64,000 nt of DNA from Marivibrio halodurans (GTDB taxonomy: Bacteria; Pseudomonadota; Alphaproteobacteria; UBA8366; Aestuariispiraceae), in NCBI RefSeq assembly GCF_017963645.1, contig NZ_JAGMWN010000014.1, forward strand, positions 36,836-100,835. Reading direction: 5' to 3'. The notes beneath the pieces were generated by a model, which saw only the letters and a program-made list of their open reading frames with translations, did no database searches and was not told the DNA's origin. Shown here piece by piece: positions 1 to 8,470 of the stretch (position 1 is the first letter of the stretch; each line of letters starts with the position of its first letter). The translations under genes were made by a program, and so were the position numbers.

Positions 1-386
1 CAGGGCGCGATGACGAGGACGACGCCGACCGGCTCCCGCTCGATCCGGCGGGAGAAGGCCGCGCTCTCCTCGATCACCTGGGGGGCGAGGGCATCGGCCG
101 CGATATCGGCCATGTAGTCCGCCCGTTCCTTCACGCCGCCGAACTCCCCGCCATAGCGGACGGGACGGCCCATCATCCAGGCGAGTTCGGGGACGATCGC
201 CTCGTTCATGGCACCGAGCTCCTCGACACCCGCGCGCACCAGGCGCACGCGCTCCTCCAACGGGCGCGCGGCCCAATCGCGCTGGGCCGCGCGGGCCCGC
301 TCGATCGCCTGTTCCGCGTCCGCGCGCGGCGCGGCCGGCCGCTCGGCATGGATCGAGCCGTCGATCGGCGAGATACATTGAATCAT
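1..386 (-). CDS. Aldehyde dehydrogenase family protein, N-terminal part (truncated by window edge)
   Basis: The first 128 codons read leftward from the ATG at 386 and run off the window. The fragment starts MIQCISPIDGSIHAERPAA and carries the helical stretch AERAR/RDWAARPLEERVRLVRAG typical of the NAD(P)-dependent aldehyde dehydrogenase N-terminus, ending in the conserved REPVGVVLVIAP strand that precedes the cofactor site. The catalytic Cys and Glu lie outside the window. It sits 79 bases downstream of a glutamine-synthetase-family ligase on the same strand, so an aldehyde derived from a gamma-glutamylated or free amine is the likely substrate (inference). No strong ribosome binding site is visible. 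Confidence 0.85.
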   Translation of the reverse strand, partial: MIQCISPIDGSIHAERPAAPRADAEQAIERARAAQRDWAARPLEERVRLVRAGVEELGAMNEAIVPELAWMMGRPVRYGGEFGGVKERADYMADIAADALAPQVIEESAAFSRRIEREPVGVVLVIAP

Positions 387-465
387 GATGGCGTCATCCG
401 TTCACAAGGAAAGAAGCGGACGGAACCGACCGCTCCCGCCCGCCGAATAGAGAAACGGCCGGGTT

Positions 466-1833
466 CTACGCCCGTTCGAAACCGCGCGCCACCTCCCAAT
501 CGGTGACGCGGCGGTCATATTCCGTCTGCTCCCAGGTGGCGGCATGGACGTAATGGTCCACCACCGCGTCGCCGAAGGCCGCGCGCAGCATCTTCGAGCG
601 TTTCAGCTTCGTCGTCGCGTCGCGCAGGGTGGTCGGCACGCCGCGCGCGCGCCGGGCCTTATAGGCGTCGCCGGTGAACTCGTCCTCCAACTCCAGCTTG
701 TTCTCGATCCCGTCGAGCCCGGCGGCGATCATCGCCGCATAGGCCAGATGCGGCGTCAGGTCGGAGCCGCCGACGCGGCATTCCATGCGGATTCCCTTGG
801 TCCCCTCCCCACACAGCCGATAGCCGGCGGTGCGGTTGTCACGGCTCCAGATCGCCTTGGTCGGCGCGAAGGTACCGGCCTGGAAGCGCTTGTAGCTGTT
901 GATATAGGGGGCGAGGAAATAGGTGATCTCGTCCGCGTGCGCCAACAGCCCGGCGGTATAATGGCGCATCATGTCCGACATGCCATGGGCCTTGTCCGGG
1001 TCGAAGAACACCGGCGCGCCGTCCAGCGACCATAGCGACTGATGCACATGGCAGCTATTGCCCGCCTTGTCGTAGGCGTATTTCGCCAGGAAGGTGAGCG
1101 CGCGGCCCTGCAGCCAGGCGATCTCCTTGCAGGCGTTCTTCATGAAGACATGGGCGTCCGCCATGTCGAGGGCATCGGAATAGCGGACATTGATCTCCTC
1201 CTGCCCGGCATCGGCCTCGCCCTTGGAATTCTCGACCGGCACGCCCGCGCCCTGCAGCCCGGTGCGAATGGCGCGCATCACCTCTTCCTCCTTGGTGGTC
1301 TGGAAGATGTGATAATCCTCGTTATAGGCGCTGATCGGCTGAATGCCGCGATAGCCCTTCTCCTGCGCCTCCTCGTAACTTTCCTTGAAAAGGAAGAATT
1401 CGAGTTCGCTCGCCATCATCGCCTTGAAGCCCATGGCCTCCAGACGCGCCACCTGGGCCTTCAGGATCGCGCGCGGGCTGTGCGCCACCGGCTCGTGCGT
1501 GTGGGGGTCGAGCGTGTCGCACAGCACGCAGGCCGTGCCCGTCAGCCACGGCACCCGGCGCAGCGTCGCCAGATCGGGCTTCATGACGTAATCGCCATAG
1601 CCCTTCTCCCAGCTCGTCGCGGCATAGCCCTGGACCGTCTCCATCTCCAGGTCGGTCGCCAGCAGGTAGTTGCAGCTATGCGTCTCCTCCCAGGCGCTTT
1701 CCAGGAAGAATTCCGCCTGCATCCGCTTGCCCATCAAGCGGCCCTGCATGTCGATCTGCGCCACCAGAACGGTGTCGATCTCGCCGCCCGCGACGGCCGC
1801 CTTCAATTCCTCGAAACTCAGATTGCCCGGCAT
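466..1833 (-). CDS. Glutamine synthetase family protein (PuuA-like gamma-glutamyl-amine ligase)
   Basis: 455 residues when started at the ATG at 1833, which has AGGGA nine bases upstream; the longer ORF start at 1899 adds an unlikely leader. The family's catalytic elements are present: ELEFFLF near residue 143, GQEEINVRY near 210, the nucleotide/ammonia region NSCHVHQSL near 262, and RDNRTAGYRLCGEG plus RMECRVGGSDLTPHLAYAA in the C-terminal half. The sequence style is that of the PuuA/GlnT branch, which ligates glutamate to amines such as putrescine, rather than housekeeping GlnA, which has the Tyr-adenylylation tail missing here. The adjacent aldehyde dehydrogenase supports an amine catabolic role. 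The exact amine cannot be told from sequence. Confidence 0.88.
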   Translation of the reverse strand: MPGNLSFEELKAAVAGGEIDTVLVAQIDMQGRLMGKRMQAEFFLESAWEETHSCNYLLATDLEMETVQGYAATSWEKGYGDYVMKPDLATLRRVPWLTGTACVLCDTLDPHTHEPVAHSPRAILKAQVARLEAMGFKAMMASELEFFLFKESYEEAQEKGYRGIQPISAYNEDYHIFQTTKEEEVMRAIRTGLQGAGVPVENSKGEADAGQEEINVRYSDALDMADAHVFMKNACKEIAWLQGRALTFLAKYAYDKAGNSCHVHQSLWSLDGAPVFFDPDKAHGMSDMMRHYTAGLLAHADEITYFLAPYINSYKRFQAGTFAPTKAIWSRDNRTAGYRLCGEGTKGIRMECRVGGSDLTPHLAYAAMIAAGLDGIENKLELEDEFTGDAYKARRARGVPTTLRDATTKLKRSKMLRAAFGDAVVDHYVHAATWEQTEYDRRVTDWEVARGFERA

Positions 1834-1914
1834 GATTTGGTCCCTAATCGCCACGATCGTGAAGCACGCACCTTTCCACGGCCGGTGGACAAAAGACAAT
1901 CGCCGGAGACAGGA

Positions 1915-2835
1915 TCAGTCCAATATTTCCACCTGGACCGCCTCGTGAAGCTCGAGATAGGCGCCGTTCCAGTAGCGCACCCAGCCGCGCAGGCGCACGC
2001 GACGCCCCTCCAGCGTCTCGACCGGGACGCCGGCATCCGCGAAGCGGTTGAGCAGCCGGTCCTCGATACCGGCGGTGAAATCCTCGCGCCAATCCCGGCC
2101 GAACTCCAGATAATGGCGCTGCCCGCCGCGCCCGACGCGGGCGACGGTGCCCTCCACCACCTCGAACCTGTCGAGGCCGCCGTCATAGGGTTCCGCCGCG
2201 CGCAGCATGAGGAACCGTCCCCAAAGTCCGCGCCCAGCCCGTCGCGCGGTATCTTCGCGCGCCAGAAGACCGGCAATCCGCGTCGGATCGGCCCCCGGCT
2301 CCGGCATGGTGACGAGAAGGCCGCGCCCGACCATCTCCGCCCCCAGTTCCGGGCCAGCCAAACCGTCGGGGCCGAGGGGACGGACCCGCGCGCGTAGCCG
2401 CCCCATCCGGTCGCGCCCGACCGGCAGCAGATCGACGCGCAGCCGCCGGCCGAGCGTCAGGTCGGCGAGCGCCGCGCTCGCCCGCTCCGCCGCCGGCGTC
2501 GGCGCCGTGCGCCCGCCCCGGAAATCGTCGGGGCCGAGAAGATCGGGCAGCACGACCTCCCACCCGCCGTCGAGCCGCAGGCGCGTGCCGGACAGGACCG
2601 CCTCCGCCCGCGCGACGAAATGCCGGGCCATGCCGTCGGCGCCGTCGGGAGGGGGCGCGAAGGACCCTATATCGCCCGGCGTTTCCTCGCCGCCGGCCGC
2701 CTCCGGCCCATCGGGGGCCATGATCTGCCCCCCGGCGGTCGGCGTCTGCGCCAAAATGCCCAACCCGACCGCCCACAGGAAGGTCGACAGGCCCCGCCGC
2801 GCGCGCGCCGCCTTTCCTCGCCCCGGCATCGCCAT
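1915..2835 (-). CDS. Secreted thermonuclease-like (SNase-fold) protein
   Basis: 306 residues. The start at 2835 is preceded by AAGGG at good spacing; an alternative ATG lies two codons in. An N-terminal basic stretch followed by the hydrophobic segment LSTFLWAVGLGILAQ looks like an uncleaved or cleaved export signal. Residues 90-200 have the beta-barrel pattern of staphylococcal-nuclease-like domains (LSGTRLRLDGGWEVVLPDLL, then RLRVDLLPVGRDRMGRLRARV, then an RAGRGLWGR motif common in these proteins). A separate C-terminal region (EVVEGTVARVGRGGQRHYLEF) is the OB-like extension found in many proteobacterial members. The full set of classical catalytic Arg/Glu residues is not obvious, so nuclease activity is uncertain. 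Confidence 0.72.
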   Translation of the reverse strand: MAMPGRGKAARARRGLSTFLWAVGLGILAQTPTAGGQIMAPDGPEAAGGEETPGDIGSFAPPPDGADGMARHFVARAEAVLSGTRLRLDGGWEVVLPDLLGPDDFRGGRTAPTPAAERASAALADLTLGRRLRVDLLPVGRDRMGRLRARVRPLGPDGLAGPELGAEMVGRGLLVTMPEPGADPTRIAGLLAREDTARRAGRGLWGRFLMLRAAEPYDGGLDRFEVVEGTVARVGRGGQRHYLEFGRDWREDFTAGIEDRLLNRFADAGVPVETLEGRRVRLRGWVRYWNGAYLELHEAVQVEILD

Positions 2836-2997
2836 CACTTTACCCTTTCGAGGGATGCGCGGCCCCGCCATACTCCGCGTTCCGCCGCCCGGTCCCCGAT
2901 GGTTCGTCCCCCATGGTTCGACCCGCGGACAGGGTCGGGCCCGGACGGTAATCCGTCCAGCCCGAAACGGCGCCGCGAAGGCGACACGAAGGTCAAG

Positions 2998-3948
2998 ATG
3001 CCGCGAGACCGACTTTATCCCACGCAGGACGCCCGCGCACGCGGGCGTCTGGCGGTCGAGCCGCCGCACGAAATCTATTGGGAGGAAGGCGGAAACCCCG
3101 AAGGCGTACCCGTCTGCTTCCTGCATGGCGGTCCGGGCGCGGGCACGAGCCCGGGTCACCGCCGTTTCTTCGATCCGTCTCATTACCGTGTCGTGCTGCA
3201 TGACCAGCGCGGCGCCGGCCGGTCGATCCCCAGCGCGGCGGTCGAGAAGAACGACACCCAGCGCCTGATCGCCGATATCGAGGCGCTGCGCCGCCATCTG
3301 GGGATCGAGCGCTGGATCGTCTTCGGCGGCAGTTGGGGCTCCAGCCTCGCCCTCGCCTATGCCGAGGCGCATCCGGATCGGGTGATCGCCCTCGTTCTGC
3401 GCGGCGTCTTCCTGTGCCGGCATTCGGAGGTGGAGTGGTTCCTGCACGGCATGGGCCGCTTCTTTCCCGAGGCGCACGCCGCCTTCCTCGGCTTCCTGCC
3501 GGAGGGGGAGCGCACCGATCCGCTCGCCGCCTATTATCGCCGCCTGATCGATCCGGACCCGCAGGTTCATGGTCCCGCCGCCACGGCCTGGAGCCGGTAC
3601 GAGGCCGAATGCTCCACCCTTCTGCCCAACCGCGACAGCGTGCAGTCGATCACGCGCTCCGAAGTGGCCTTGCCGCTGGCGCGGCTGGAAGCGCATTACT
3701 TCGTCAACGCCCTGTTCCTGGAAGAAGGCGAACTGCTCGCCAAGGCGGATCGCCTGGCGGGGATTCCGGGGGCCATCGTGCAAGGCCGCTACGACGTGGT
3801 CTGCCCGCCGGTCAGCGCGCACGACCTCGCCGCCGTCTGGCCCGACGTGCGCCTGACCCTCGTCCCCGACGCCGGCCATTCCGCGACCGAACCCGGCATC
3901 GCCATCGGCCTCGTCAACGCGATGGAGCGCTTCAAGACGCTGCGTTAG
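2998..3948 (+). CDS. pip: Proline iminopeptidase (alpha/beta hydrolase, peptidase family S33)
   Basis: 316 residues, the usual length of the family. The start MPRDRLYPTQDARARGRLAV matches known family N-termini, so the long upstream extension of the ORF is rejected. Visible signature residues are the oxyanion segment CFLHGGPGAGT near residue 42, the DQRGAGRS strand, the nucleophile elbow FGGSWGSSLALAYA near 112 (catalytic Ser), an Asp in QGRYDVVCPP near 270 and the His in DAGHSATEP near 296. It releases N-terminal proline from peptides in the cytoplasm. It is divergent from the nuclease-like gene. A 15-base unit is duplicated at its stop codon. Confidence 0.93.
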   Translation: MPRDRLYPTQDARARGRLAVEPPHEIYWEEGGNPEGVPVCFLHGGPGAGTSPGHRRFFDPSHYRVVLHDQRGAGRSIPSAAVEKNDTQRLIADIEALRRHLGIERWIVFGGSWGSSLALAYAEAHPDRVIALVLRGVFLCRHSEVEWFLHGMGRFFPEAHAAFLGFLPEGERTDPLAAYYRRLIDPDPQVHGPAATAWSRYEAECSTLLPNRDSVQSITRSEVALPLARLEAHYFVNALFLEEGELLAKADRLAGIPGAIVQGRYDVVCPPVSAHDLAAVWPDVRLTLVPDAGHSATEPGIAIGLVNAMERFKTLR

Positions 3949-3976
3949 GTGGAAGACCCCGAGGTGGAAGACCCCG
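3947..3976. repeat. Tandem duplication of a 15-base unit at the end of pip
   Basis: The unit AGGTGGAAGACCCCG occurs twice without a spacer (3947-3961 and 3962-3976). The first copy begins inside the TAG stop codon of the iminopeptidase gene. It lies between the convergent pip and Hsp20 genes. No function is evident; it looks like a slippage duplication. Confidence 0.9.
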
Positions 3977-4012
3977 GGTAAGATCTCAGGGGGAGGGAGG
4001 TGGCGACGCCGG

Positions 4013-4468
4013 TCAGTCCCGCTCGATATCCAATGTCTTGCCGGCCGCGCCGCCCTTGGTGATGGGAATGGACTGGACCCGGCTTTCCGGCAGGGGGCGG
4101 CTGAGGTCGATATGGAGCAGCCCGTCGGCCAGCGCCGCGCCCTCCACCTCGATCCCATCGGCCAGGACGAAGCTGCGCTGGAATTGGCGCGCGGCAATGC
4201 CGCGATGCAGGAAGACGCGGCCCTCCTCCTCGCTCCGGTCCTGTTGGCGGCCGGTGACGATCAACTGATCGCCGTCGCGGTGCACGGCGAGATCGCCTTC
4301 CGCGAAGCCGGCCACGGCCAGCGTGATACGCAGGCGCGTATCGCTCAATTGCTCGATATTGTAGGGGGGATAGCCCTCCGCCGACATCTTGGCCACCCGG
4401 TCCAGCGTGCGCTCCACATGCTCGAATCCCAGCATGAGGGGGCTGTTCAACAAGGTCATCCGGCTCAT
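4013..4468 (-). CDS. Hsp20 family small heat-shock protein (IbpA-type)
   Basis: 151 residues from the ATG at 4468, which has GGGAGAGA seven bases upstream; the longer frame beyond it is unlikely to be coding. The opening MTLLNSPLMLGFEHVERTLDR and the YPPYNIEQ entry to the alpha-crystallin domain are typical of alphaproteobacterial IbpA/HspA proteins. The core shows LRITLAVAGF, the FQRSFVLADGIEVEGA strand pair and GLLHIDLSRPLPE, followed by the C-terminal IPI (I-x-I) motif used for oligomer contacts. It would hold unfolding cytoplasmic proteins for DnaK/ClpB. A possible RpoH-type promoter lies about 110-140 bases upstream. Confidence 0.92.
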   Translation of the reverse strand: MSRMTLLNSPLMLGFEHVERTLDRVAKMSAEGYPPYNIEQLSDTRLRITLAVAGFAEGDLAVHRDGDQLIVTGRQQDRSEEEGRVFLHRGIAARQFQRSFVLADGIEVEGAALADGLLHIDLSRPLPESRVQSIPITKGGAAGKTLDIERD

Positions 4469-4575
4469 CCGCGTCTCTCCCGCGCATGCGGCCCGGGTCA
4501 TCCGGCGCCGCGGCCCGACCGGCCGGCGCGGTGTCGGGCGCCGTGATCGATCGGCCGCCCGCACCCCGCCGGTCG

Positions 4576-4606
4576 GAATGGAACGCGCCCCGGTGGGACG
4601 CGCCAA
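4576..4606 (-). promoter_or_regulatory. Possible heat-shock promoter of the Hsp20 gene
   Basis: On the minus strand TTGGCG (4606-4601) and CCATTC (4581-4576) are separated by 19 bases. The second box resembles the CCAT-type -10 of RpoH promoters, but the -35 fits only partly. Placed about 110 bases before the Hsp20 start. Weak call. Confidence 0.27.
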
Positions 4607-4752
4607 CCCTTGGCATAGAGTGGGAAGCGCGCGGCCCACAATCAAGCGAAAGCGACGCCCGGTGATGCGATCGCGCGAGAGGGCGCGTGCGAGCAATCCA
4701 AGCGTTCCGGCCACGCGTACCGCTCCATGTGGATCATGACGAGGAGGCGCGA

Positions 4753-5826
4753 ATGCCTTGCCAAGCCTGCCGACTGCCGGAAACCCTGGATGCGCTGAGC
4801 CATGCCTTCCTCTGGCCGCCGCAGGGACACACGCTGCGGAAGATCGCGCGCCATCTGGAGGAACGCGCCTACCGCTTCGAAACGGATCGCGGCAACAGCT
4901 ACCTGACGGCCGAAGTCGAGAACGCGAACCGGTTCATCGTCCTGCTCTGCGGTCTCCTGACCCGCTCGGAAGCGGCCGATACGCGGATTCTCCTGTCCGA
5001 TACCCCGTCCCCCGGCTTCGGTGAATTCGGGCAGATCATGACCGTGGAACAAATGATGCGGCGCAAGCGCGGCGATTGGCTGATCCAATTGTTGAAGGAG
5101 GGACGCTATACCTCCTTCCGTCAGCCGATCGTCGACCTTGCCGATGGGTTCGCGCCCATCGGCCATGAATATCTGTTCCGCGGCTATGACGAGGATGGCA
5201 CGGTCCTATCGCCCGCGGCGCTGTTCGAGAGCGCGAGCGACCCGCGCATCCTGTTCAATCTCGACCGAAGGGCGCGGATTTCCGCGGTCGAAACGGCGGC
5301 GCGCCTGCCCGGGTCCGGCAAGGTCTTCATCAACTTCATGCCGGGGTCGGTCTATGATCCGGGCGTGTGCCTGCGCACCACCGTCAATGCCGTCCACGAA
5401 GAGGAAATCTCACCGGAGCGCGTGATCTTCGAAATCGTCGAGAGCGAACGGATCGAGGATCTGAACCATCTGCGCGGCATCGTGAATTTCTATCGCGCCG
5501 CCGGATTCAGGATCGCGCTGGACGACTATGGCGCCGGTTTCAACAATTTGCAGACGCTGATGACCCTGGAGCCGGATTATCTGAAGCTCGACAAGGCGGT
5601 GATCCGTGACGCGGCCAGTGGGGGCGAGGCCAAGCGCGACATGATCGCGGCCCTGGCGGAACGCTGCACGCGCAACGGCATTCGGACCATCGGCGAAGGG
5701 GTCGAGGACGCGGAGACCGCCGACATGCTGGCGCGTCTCGGCATCGATCTGGCGCAAGGCTATCACTTCGGCCGCCCCATGGCGCCCGAGGAGGCCGCGG
5801 CGCGACCGGCCGACGTCCCGGCCTGA
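4753..5826 (+). CDS. EAL-domain cyclic-di-GMP phosphodiesterase
   Basis: 357 residues from the ATG at 4753, which has a strong AGGAGG ribosome binding site. The first 110 residues form an unassigned N-terminal region opening with a CxxC pair (MPCQACRLPE). The EAL domain fills residues 115-350: FRQPIVDL, the signature position GHEYLFRG (Tyr replaces the middle Ala of EAL; the catalytic Glu stays), FINFMPGS, FEIVESER, ALDDYGAGFNNLQ, DYLKLDK, GEGVE and AQGYHFGRPM. The metal ligands and general base are therefore retained and hydrolysis of c-di-GMP is likely. No GGDEF domain or membrane segment is present. It is divergent from the Hsp20 gene and convergent with EI. Confidence 0.88.
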   Translation: MPCQACRLPETLDALSHAFLWPPQGHTLRKIARHLEERAYRFETDRGNSYLTAEVENANRFIVLLCGLLTRSEAADTRILLSDTPSPGFGEFGQIMTVEQMMRRKRGDWLIQLLKEGRYTSFRQPIVDLADGFAPIGHEYLFRGYDEDGTVLSPAALFESASDPRILFNLDRRARISAVETAARLPGSGKVFINFMPGSVYDPGVCLRTTVNAVHEEEISPERVIFEIVESERIEDLNHLRGIVNFYRAAGFRIALDDYGAGFNNLQTLMTLEPDYLKLDKAVIRDAASGGEAKRDMIAALAERCTRNGIRTIGEGVEDAETADMLARLGIDLAQGYHFGRPMAPEEAAARPADVPA

Positions 5827-5838
5827 CGGCCGGCCCCC

Positions 5839-7614
5839 TCACCCGTTGAGGTCGTCGAGCATCGTCGCGATCCGGCCGCTGTCCGGGTGGTCGAGGGCCG
5901 CCCGCGCGCGCCGGGTCGCCGAAGCCAGATCGATCGAGCGGATCTTCTGCTTGATCGGCGGGATCGAGGCCGCCGTCATCGAAAGCTGCCGCACGCCCAG
6001 CCCCAGCAGCAGGGCGGTATAGCGTGGGTCGCCCGCGATCTCCCCACACACGCTGACCGGCAGGCCGGCGCGCTCGGCCGCCTGGATGGCGAATTCCATC
6101 AGGCGCAGCACGGCCGGATGCAGGGGGTTATAGAGGGCGGCCACCTGTTCGTCCGCGCGGTCGATGGCGAGCGTATACATGACGAGGTCGTTGGTGCCGA
6201 TGGCGAAGAAATCGCTGACCCGCGCCAGCGCGTCGGCGGCGAGCGCCGCGCCCGGCACCTCGATCATCACGCCGACGGGCGGGAGTTCCGGCGCCTGGGC
6301 CACGCCGCGCCGGGCGAGGCGCCGGCGCATGCGCATCAGGCAATCGCGCACCTGGCGCACCTCGCCCGGTGTCGTGATCATCGGCAACAGGATGCGAACC
6401 GGCCCCTCCGCGCCGGCGCGCAGGATGGCGCAAAGCTGCGCCTCCAGCAGTTTCGGCCGCTTGAGCGACAGGCGGATGGCCCGCAGGCCGAGCGCGGGGT
6501 TGGGCGCGCCCTCCAATTCCGGCCCCAGGGCACGGGCCAGTTTCTCGCCCCCCACATCCATGGTCCGCACCGTGACCGGCCGCCCGCCCATCGCGCGGAC
6601 GACGGCGGTCAGGACCTCCGCCTGCTCGTCCTCGTCCGGCGGACGGTCGACATTCATGAACAGGAATTCCGTTCGAAACAGACCGATCGCCTCCGCGCCC
6701 GCGTCGATCGCCTGTCCCACCTCCATCGGCAGGTCGAGATTGGCCTCCAGCGCGATCGGCGTCGCATCGCGCGTGCGCGCCGGCAGGTCCCGCAACCGCG
6801 CCAGATCGCGGCGCGCGCGTTGGACATCCGCGCGCCGCTCACCATGGCGGCGGCGGGTATCCGCCGTGGGGTCGAGGATGACCCGCCCGTCCACGCCGTC
6901 GATCAGGGCCGGCACCGCCTCGCCCGCGCCGAGCCCCAACTCCGCGCGCGCGGCGCGCACCGTCTCCAACAGGTCCGGCACGCCGAGCACCGCCGGAATC
7001 CCGAGCGACCGGGCCAGGATGGCCGTGTGCCCCTGCGCGCCCCCCATCTCGCTGGCGAAGCCGGCGATGCGCGCGGGCGCCATCTGGGCGACCTCGGCGG
7101 GGCTGAAGCTTTCGGCGGCCAGCAGGACCCCCTCGTCCAACCCATGGAAGGGACTCGCCCCCTCGCCGCGCAAATGGCGCATCAGACGCCGGCCGACCTC
7201 GCGGACATCCTCCGCGCGGGCGCGCATATAGGGGTCGGACAGGGCCTCGAACCCACCCGCCAAGGTCTCCACCTCATGCCGCAAGGCACCCTCGGCATTC
7301 CGGCGGTCGGCCTCGATCCGCGCGCGAACCGCCCGCAGCAGACGCGAATCGTCCAGCATCCGTAGATGCGTCTCGAGGATCGCGCCGACCTCCTCCGCCG
7401 CCGCGTCGGGCAGACGGGCCCGGCGCGCGCGCAGGCCACGCAGATCGCGCCGCGCACGCTCAACCGCCGCGTCGAGGCGCGCCAGTTCCTCCGCCACCGC
7501 GCCCGCCGCCACCGGACGGTCGGAGGCCGCCAAGCCGCCGAGATCGATCAGGCCGAGCGGCCCCTCCGCGAAGCCGGGAACGACCCCTATGCCTGTCAGG
7601 ACGCGCTCGCTCAT
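5839..7614 (-). CDS. ptsI: Phosphoenolpyruvate-protein phosphotransferase (PTS enzyme I)
   Basis: 591 residues, close to the size of classical enzyme I and lacking the N-terminal GAF domain of PtsP/EI-Ntr. The phosphorylated His lies in GGAQGHTAILARSLGIP near residue 195. The C-terminal PEP-binding barrel shows GLFRTEFLFM, RTMDVGGEKL, GLRAIRLSL, MIEVPGAALAAD, FAIGTNDLVMYTLA and SVCGEIAGDP, which includes the Cys acid/base. It transfers phosphate from PEP to HPr. It is the last gene of the leftward hprK-rapZ-EIIA-HPr-EI block, 70 bases after HPr. With no EIIBC permease in the block its role is regulatory rather than sugar uptake. Confidence 0.93.
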   Translation of the reverse strand: MSERVLTGIGVVPGFAEGPLGLIDLGGLAASDRPVAAGAVAEELARLDAAVERARRDLRGLRARRARLPDAAAEEVGAILETHLRMLDDSRLLRAVRARIEADRRNAEGALRHEVETLAGGFEALSDPYMRARAEDVREVGRRLMRHLRGEGASPFHGLDEGVLLAAESFSPAEVAQMAPARIAGFASEMGGAQGHTAILARSLGIPAVLGVPDLLETVRAARAELGLGAGEAVPALIDGVDGRVILDPTADTRRRHGERRADVQRARRDLARLRDLPARTRDATPIALEANLDLPMEVGQAIDAGAEAIGLFRTEFLFMNVDRPPDEDEQAEVLTAVVRAMGGRPVTVRTMDVGGEKLARALGPELEGAPNPALGLRAIRLSLKRPKLLEAQLCAILRAGAEGPVRILLPMITTPGEVRQVRDCLMRMRRRLARRGVAQAPELPPVGVMIEVPGAALAADALARVSDFFAIGTNDLVMYTLAIDRADEQVAALYNPLHPAVLRLMEFAIQAAERAGLPVSVCGEIAGDPRYTALLLGLGVRQLSMTAASIPPIKQKIRSIDLASATRRARAALDHPDSGRIATMLDDLNG

Positions 7615-7684
7615 GGGTCGGGCGTACTCTCGTTCGGACGCAAGACGGCCGGATGCAAAACGGCACGCCGGGAAGGCGCGCCGG

Positions 7685-8062
7685 TCAATCGGCCTCGTGG
7701 AACCCTGCCTCGACCAGCGCCCGCAGCGCCTCCAGCGCGGCCCCGGCCTCCGGTCCCTCGGCGGATATCTCGATCGTGCTGTCCTGGCCGGCGGCCAGCA
7801 TCATCAGCCCCATGATCGACCGGCCGCCGACGCTCTGCCCATCGCGGGAGACCGTGACCTCGGCATCGAACCCCTCGCACAGCTTCACGAACTTGGCCGC
7901 CGCGCGCGCATGCAGGCCCCGCCGGTTCGGTATCGTCACCCGGCGCGACCGCCCCGCGCCGGACGAGCCACCGCCCGGCGTCTCGCCGCCGGCCCCGTCG
8001 GCTCCGTCAGCCCCATCAGCCTGGGCCGGATCGGGCCGGTTGCTGTCCGATCGCTCGCGCAT
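7685..8062 (-). CDS. ptsH: HPr-family phosphocarrier protein with low-complexity N-terminal extension
   Basis: 125 residues against a typical 85-100. The first 40 are Asp/Gly/Ala-rich (DGADGADGAGG, GGGSSG) and probably disordered. The HPr core has GLHARAAAKFVKL with the EI-phosphorylated His near residue 51 and GGRSIMGLMMLAA with the regulatory Ser targeted by HprK near residue 83. It starts nine bases after the EIIA stop, so translation is probably coupled. Family knowledge: phospho-HPr passes phosphate to EIIA, while Ser-phosphorylation by HprK blocks this. Confidence 0.93.
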   Translation of the reverse strand: MRERSDSNRPDPAQADGADGADGAGGETPGGGSSGAGRSRRVTIPNRRGLHARAAAKFVKLCEGFDAEVTVSRDGQSVGGRSIMGLMMLAAGQDSTIEISAEGPEAGAALEALRALVEAGFHEAD

Positions 8063-8071
8063 GACCCGCCG

Positions 8072-8470
8072 TCAGTCGCGCAGCAGAGCGCTGGCGACAT
8101 TGATATATTTGACCCCGGCCTCCTGCGCGGCCGCCACGGCGCGGTCCAGCGGTTCGGACGCGCGCACGGAGGCGAGCTTCACCAGCATCGGCAGGTTCAG
8201 GCCCGCGATGACCTCCACCTTCGCCTTCTCCATGATCGAGATGGCGAGATTGGAGGGCGTGCCGCCGAACATGTCGGTCAGCAGCACGACACCGGCCCCG
8301 CCATCGACCTTGCCGACCTTGTCCAGGATCTCGGCCCGGCGCTGCTCCATGTCGTCGTCCGGGCCGATACAGACCGCATCGACATTCTCCTGCTTGCCGA
8401 CAACATGCTCCAGCGCGGCCACGAATTCCGCCGCCAGATTGCCATGGGTCACCAGCACCATTCCGATCAT
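8072..8470 (-). CDS. PTS EIIA component of the mannose/fructose (EIIA-Man) family
   Basis: 132 residues. The active His is in MVLVTHGNLAAEF near residue 10, and VVLLTDMFGGTPSN near residue 62 is the second conserved loop of the EIIA-Man fold. No IIB, IIC or IID domain is fused or adjacent, which is the usual situation for the alphaproteobacterial regulatory PTS (often named ManX or EIIA-Ntr2). Its ATG overlaps the TGA of rapZ (ATGA), implying coupled translation. It is probably a phosphorylation-state sensor output. Confidence 0.92.
   Translation of the reverse strand: MIGMVLVTHGNLAAEFVAALEHVVGKQENVDAVCIGPDDDMEQRRAEILDKVGKVDGGAGVVLLTDMFGGTPSNLAISIMEKAKVEVIAGLNLPMLVKLASVRASEPLDRAVAAAQEAGVKYINVASALLRD

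Noticed and set aside
1915..4197. 760-codon minus-strand frame spanning the nuclease-like gene and the iminopeptidase
   Set aside because: Only its last 307 codons encode the nuclease-like protein; the rest is antisense to pip.
5887..7365. 492-codon plus-strand frame opposite EI
   Set aside because: Same shadow effect; enzyme I on the minus strand has every conserved motif.
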